NCBI GenBank assembly: GCA_900752445.1
Contig: CAADVN010000051.1
Span: forward strand, 1-15,000
Reading direction: 5' to 3'
Length of the DNA: 15,000 nucleotides
Origin: an uncultured Oscillospiraceae bacterium
GTDB lineage: Bacteria; Bacillota; Clostridia; Oscillospirales; Oscillospiraceae
Part shown: in pieces, positions 12,255-15,000 of the stretch
Numbering within the stretch: position 1 is the stretch's first letter
Layout: each line of letters opens with the position of its first letter
Position numbers and translations under genes: made by a program
Notes under the pieces: generated by a model
The model's database searches: none
What the model was told of the DNA's origin: nothing
Seen by the model: only the letters and a program-made list of their open reading frames with translations

Positions 12255-13364
12255 TTAGCTGCCTATGTTGGAGTAGTTTATGGTGCCTGCGATGTAGTCG
12301 AGATCCGCGTCGGTCATGTTCTCCGAGCCGCCCACGTGCATGGCGAAGAAGGAGTCCTCCAGGAAGGCGTAGATGTAGGCGTCGGCGCCGTTCGAGAGGA
12401 TGGTGAGCTCCGTGCCGTCGGGCGCGGTGTGTTGGCGCTCCGAGAAGCCGGAGAGGTCCTCTTCCCATATCTTCACCTCGCTGCCGCTCGTGAACGTGGA
12501 GTAGACGCCGTTGCAGCCGTAGCAGGTGACCTGCTCGCCGCTGGAGGGCAGGAGCGCGTAGTAGCTTACGCAGAAGCTGCCCTCGTCGAAGTGGTAGACC
12601 GTGTCGAAGCCTATGGGCGTCTCATAGAAGATGTTCCCGGAGTTGCCGAAGCCGGCGGTCATCTCTGCGAGCTCGGCGTTGGTGCAGAAGTCCTCGCCGG
12701 TGATGCCCGTGGTCTCCGAACTCCAGGCCACGCTGACCTGGCCGCGGAAGCTCAGGCCGTATTTTTCGGCGATCTCCTTCAGCTTTGCCGCCATCTGGGC
12801 GTCGTGTACGCCATAGCCCTCGTTGAAGCCGTACTTGGCGCGCGTGAAAGCCTGCCACTGCTGCAGCTGCCGGTATTCCTCGCGGCTGAGCTGCCGCAGC
12901 TCAACCGTCTCCTGCCCGGTTGCCTCGTCCGTGCGGCGTATCTCAACGGAATAGCTCAGGTCCCAGCTCACACGCAGAGTCAGCTCGTCGCCGTAGGATA
13001 TGCCGTCCGGGGCCAGGGCGCTGCAGTAGTTCCGGCTCCATTCCTCCCATTCGGCCCAGGCCAGACGGAGATTTTCAAGCTTTGCAGCCGTCTCCGGCGC
13101 AAGGTCCTCGGGCAGGGCCTGGGCCCTTGTCAGCGAAATGTTGTCGGTACCGGGTATGAGCAGGGCGCGGAAGCCGAACCAGTTTGCGGCATAGGCCGCG
13201 GCGCAGAGTGCCAGCATCAGCGCGACCACGACCGCCGCGGCCAGCAGGCGCCGGCCCGGCGCGGCGCGCTTTCGCCTGTCTATCATCTCATATACCTCCT
13301 TGAGCGTGCCGTCGGAGGCGTGAAGTTCGGAAAAAGCGTCCCTATACGTCTGTCTGTCCAGCAT
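12255..13364 (-). CDS. Membrane-anchored anti-sigma factor candidate paired with the ECF sigma factor
   Basis: The 369-residue protein has a short cytoplasmic N-terminus (1-36; FSELHASDGTLKEVYEMIDRRKR) like that of clostridial anti-sigma proteins. One membrane helix (about 39-60) follows, then a large outer domain of about 300 residues. The end of that domain (about 305-369; DGTELTILSNGADAYIYAF, DLDYIAGTINYSNIG) resembles DUF4367-like domains; the middle part is not recognised. It starts inside the sigma gene with a 23-bp overlap, the usual arrangement for a sigma/anti-sigma pair. By analogy it would hold the sigma factor at the membrane until an outside signal arrives; this role is inferred from context. 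GGAGG lies nine bases before the ATG. Confidence 0.8.
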   Translation of the reverse strand: MLDRQTYRDAFSELHASDGTLKEVYEMIDRRKRAAPGRRLLAAAVVVALMLALCAAAYAANWFGFRALLIPGTDNISLTRAQALPEDLAPETAAKLENLRLAWAEWEEWSRNYCSALAPDGISYGDELTLRVSWDLSYSVEIRRTDEATGQETVELRQLSREEYRQLQQWQAFTRAKYGFNEGYGVHDAQMAAKLKEIAEKYGLSFRGQVSVAWSSETTGITGEDFCTNAELAEMTAGFGNSGNIFYETPIGFDTVYHFDEGSFCVSYYALLPSSGEQVTCYGCNGVYSTFTSGSEVKIWEEDLSGFSERQHTAPDGTELTILSNGADAYIYAFLEDSFFAMHVGGSENMTDADLDYIAGTINYSNIGS

Positions 13365-13839
13365 GTTCTCCAGCCTCCATGAGTTTCTTTTTGAGCAGTT
13401 CCCGGCCGCGACGGAGCCGGGTGCGTACCGTTGCGCCGGGTACGCCCAGGATGCCGGCGATCTCCCCGGTCGTGTAGTCCTCGTAGTAGTGCAGGTGTAT
13501 GACGGCGCGGTACTTTGCGGGCAGCTCCATCACCGCGTAGAAGAGCTCGCTGCGCTCCGGCGGGACAGAGGCGAGCCGCTCGGCGTAGTCCGCGATGTCC
13601 TCTGTGTGCCGCCAGGGCGAGAGCAGGGCCCTCTTGCACTCGTTGGCGGCGACGCGGTAGAGCCAGTTTTTGACGTGAGCCTCGCTCTCGAAGCGCTTGC
13701 CCGTGAGGTAGAGCTTCAGCAGCGTGTTCTGCGTGACGTCGTCCGCCTCTGCGCCGCTGCCGAGATAGCTGTAGGCGAGACGGAATATGCCGTCCATGTG
13801 CGCCTCGGCCAGGCGCTCAAATTGCTGCTTCGTGAACAT
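13342..13839 (-). CDS. ECF-type RNA polymerase sigma factor
   Basis: The 165-residue protein has sigma region 2 (about 8-72; MDGIFRLAYSYLGSGAEADDVTQNTLLKLY, HVKNWLYRVAANECKR) and region 4 (about 98-155; ELPAKYRAVIHLHYYEDYTTGEIAGILGVPGATVRTRLRRGRELLKKKL), with no region 3, so it is an extracytoplasmic-function factor. AAGGAG lies seven bases before the ATG at 13839. The anti-sigma gene overlaps its end. A TGAAAC box on the minus strand at 13904-13899 resembles the -35 element used by several Bacillus ECF factors and suggests autoregulation, but no clear -10 is seen. The signal and targets are unknown. Confidence 0.94.
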   Translation of the reverse strand: MFTKQQFERLAEAHMDGIFRLAYSYLGSGAEADDVTQNTLLKLYLTGKRFESEAHVKNWLYRVAANECKRALLSPWRHTEDIADYAERLASVPPERSELFYAVMELPAKYRAVIHLHYYEDYTTGEIAGILGVPGATVRTRLRRGRELLKKKLMEAGEHAGQTDV

Positions 13840-13883
13840 AGGCTGACTCCTTCGGAAAAGCTTTTCATATATATATTAGGCTC

Positions 13884-13909
13884 CGGGCTGGCAGAAATGT
13901 TTCAGCCCG
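13884..13909. repeat. Inverted repeat with an ECF-like TGAAAC box in the sigma-factor control region
   Basis: CGGGCTG (13884-13890) and CAGCCCG (13903-13909) form a perfect 7-bp inverted repeat with a 12-base gap. The minus-strand TGAAAC (13904-13899) overlaps one arm. It could be an operator, an RNA hairpin, or chance. Confidence 0.5.
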
Positions 13910-13936
13910 TGTAAAAAAAGCTGGGGCGGCCCGCTC

Positions 13937-13965
13937 TTGAAATGGCGCGCCGGGCGTTATATAAT
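13937..13965 (+). promoter_or_regulatory. Sigma-A promoter of the zinc-ribbon membrane protein gene
   Basis: TTGAAA (13937-13942) and a perfect TATAAT (13960-13965) are 17 bases apart. The start would be near 13972, about 28 bases before the ATG. Confidence 0.88.
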
Positions 13966-13999
13966 GTGTAGCTACAGAAAAGTGGGCGGTGATATATAG

Positions 14000-14545
14000 A
14001 TGAGCTACTGCAGAAACTGCGGCGCATACGTGCCGGATTGGGCGGAGAACTGCCCGGCCTGTGACACGCCGGTGAAGGAAAAGGCACAGCCAAAGAAAGA
14101 GGCCAGAAAAAAGAACGCTTCTGATACCGCACAGGCAAAGACCCAGACAAAACGTCCGGAGCCTGGCCGCGGCGAAGCGTACCGGGGCGACGGGGCCTAT
14201 ACATACGAAGGCAGCCGCCGGCGCAATTACGCCGAGAGCTACGACCAAGATACAAGGGAGAACCAGACGATGGGCTACCTCTGCTACCTCGGCCCGCTGC
14301 TGCTCATACCCCTGCTTGCCAGGCCGAAGTCGAGGTTTTTGAGATACCACTGCAACCAGGGCCTGCTGCTGTTTATCTTTGCCCTGCTCGTGAGCGTGTT
14401 CGACGGGCTGCTCGGCATCGGCTGGCTCATAGGCATAGCCGGCAGCATAGCCACGGTAGTGTGGCTCATACAGGGTTTCATCAACGTCAGCCGAGGCCTC
14501 AGACGCCCGCTGAGCTTCATCGGCGAGATCACTATATTGAAATAA
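14000..14545 (+). CDS. Zinc-ribbon protein with a C-terminal DUF4870-like membrane domain
   Basis: The 181-residue protein starts with a zinc ribbon of two CxxC pairs (C4, C7, C18, C21). A very polar linker of about 65 residues, rich in Lys, Arg, Glu and Gln, follows. The rest (about 93-181) has three hydrophobic segments with YLCYLGPLLLIPLL, RYHCNQGLLLFIFALLVSVFDGLLGIGWLIG and VVWLIQGFINVSRG. The order and the H-NQG motif resemble DUF4870/Tic20-like small membrane proteins. The ribbon would face the cytoplasm. Its function is unknown. It has a consensus promoter divergent from the ECF sigma gene. The next gene starts 14 bases later and is probably co-transcribed. Confidence 0.85.
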   Translation: MSYCRNCGAYVPDWAENCPACDTPVKEKAQPKKEARKKNASDTAQAKTQTKRPEPGRGEAYRGDGAYTYEGSRRRNYAESYDQDTRENQTMGYLCYLGPLLLIPLLARPKSRFLRYHCNQGLLLFIFALLVSVFDGLLGIGWLIGIAGSIATVVWLIQGFINVSRGLRRPLSFIGEITILK

Positions 14546-14559
14546 TCGAGGGGTGCGAT

Positions 14560-15000
14560 ATGAAATTACTCAGCTGTGAATACAGGGGCGAGACTTTCGC
14601 CGCAGTCAGCGACGGGGAAAAGGTATACAGGGCCGCAGACGATATGAACGGACTCATAAAAATTCTCGGCGGCAGGCTGCCAGGAGATGAGATGCACAAA
14701 GGCGAGGGAATTGACCTGGCCGACGTGAAGCTGCTCGCGCCCATACCCGAGCCGAGGCAGGACGTCATTTGCCTCGGGATGAACTATATGGACCACAGTG
14801 TCGAGGCTGCCAGATGGGGCAAGGATGCCTTCATTAAGAACGCCGGCAAGGCCGTGTATTTCTCCAAGCGCGCGGCGTATATCGTCGGCCCGGGCGGTGA
14901 GATAGACCCGCACTTCGACATCGTTGACGGCCTGGATTACGAGGCGGAGCTTGCTGTAGTTCTGGGCAGGGACGCCTGTAAGGTGAAGCAGGAGGACGCG
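14560..15000 (+). CDS. Fumarylacetoacetate-hydrolase family protein (3' end outside window)
   Basis: The 147 visible residues begin MKLLSCEYRGETFAAV and run off the window without a stop. An N-terminal region (about 1-65) is followed by the catalytic-domain start: PEPRQDVICLGMNYMDHS, then FSKRAAYIVGPGGEI, then the metal-binding DYEAELAVVLG near residue 127 with the paired glutamates usual in this fold. Family members cut or decarboxylate 2-oxo or acylpyruvate-type compounds with a divalent metal. Typical proteins of this kind have about 280-300 residues, so half is missing and the substrate cannot be told. GAGGGG lies eight bases before the ATG. Confidence 0.93.
   Translation, partial: MKLLSCEYRGETFAAVSDGEKVYRAADDMNGLIKILGGRLPGDEMHKGEGIDLADVKLLAPIPEPRQDVICLGMNYMDHSVEAARWGKDAFIKNAGKAVYFSKRAAYIVGPGGEIDPHFDIVDGLDYEAELAVVLGRDACKVKQEDA

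Noticed and set aside
12201..13382. Plus-strand 393-codon frame opposite the anti-sigma gene
   Set aside because: It starts in the hairpin after sleB and is antisense to a frame with a membrane helix and an overlap with the sigma gene, so it is a mirror frame.
1..15000. CRISPR array, prophage, insertion sequence, integrated element or defence cluster
   Set aside because: I saw no spaced direct repeats, transposase, integrase, phage structural or nuclease motifs. The single tRNA has no repeated 3' end that would mark an attachment site in this window.

Overview
The window looks like chromosomal core DNA from a GC-rich, endospore-forming member of the Clostridia, most likely an Oscillospiraceae-type gut bacterium; that placement is inference. 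The support is a clear sporulation sigma factor G gene, a cortex-lytic enzyme gene (sleB), a SAM-I riboswitch, a threonine T-box, strong AGGAGG-type ribosome sites and several consensus sigma-A promoters. I see no phage, insertion sequence, integrase, CRISPR array or toxin module. Ile ATA and Arg AGG codons are common despite the GC-rich background.

Layout. Positions 1-614 hold the 3' end of a sodium-coupled amino-acid transporter. It converges on metK across a two-way terminator (662-693). On the minus strand, 2730-712 is one regulatory unit: sigma-A promoter, SAM-I riboswitch with terminator, a small nucleotidyltransferase gene, then metK, whose Shine-Dalgarno sequence lies inside the last codons of the nucleotidyltransferase gene. 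Further along the same strand are a GH25 muramidase-like lipoprotein (3658-2735) with its own promoter, and a two-gene membrane operon of a DUF554 protein (5348-4647) and an EamA exporter (4650-3751) that overlap by ATGA. Divergent promoters at 5378-5448 serve that operon and a tRNA-Leu(UAG) gene ending in a strong terminator. A plus-strand operon follows with a CPA2-type cation/proton antiporter (5650-7098) and an MgtC/SapB protein (7100-7816).

The stretch 7822-12241 is the translation and sporulation part. sigG (minus, TTG start) has a sigma-F-like promoter. Divergent from it is a T-box leader (specifier ACC) and thrS, which encodes a threonyl-tRNA synthetase without the N-terminal TGS domain. 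A small lipoprotein gene follows, then sleB. The sleB promoter matches the sigma-G consensus and sits inside a terminator-like hairpin, so sigG and a probable target of its product lie about 3 kb apart.

The right end has an ECF sigma factor and membrane anti-sigma pair (13839-12255, minus), and divergent from it a zinc-ribbon membrane protein gene with a consensus promoter. A fumarylacetoacetate-hydrolase family gene follows and is cut by the window edge.

Most genes are ordinary housekeeping and sporulation genes. The observations most worth a second look are the unexplained nucleotidyltransferase under SAM control together with metK, and the nested hairpin, sigma-G promoter and ribosome site in front of sleB. 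I found no clearly new multi-gene system.
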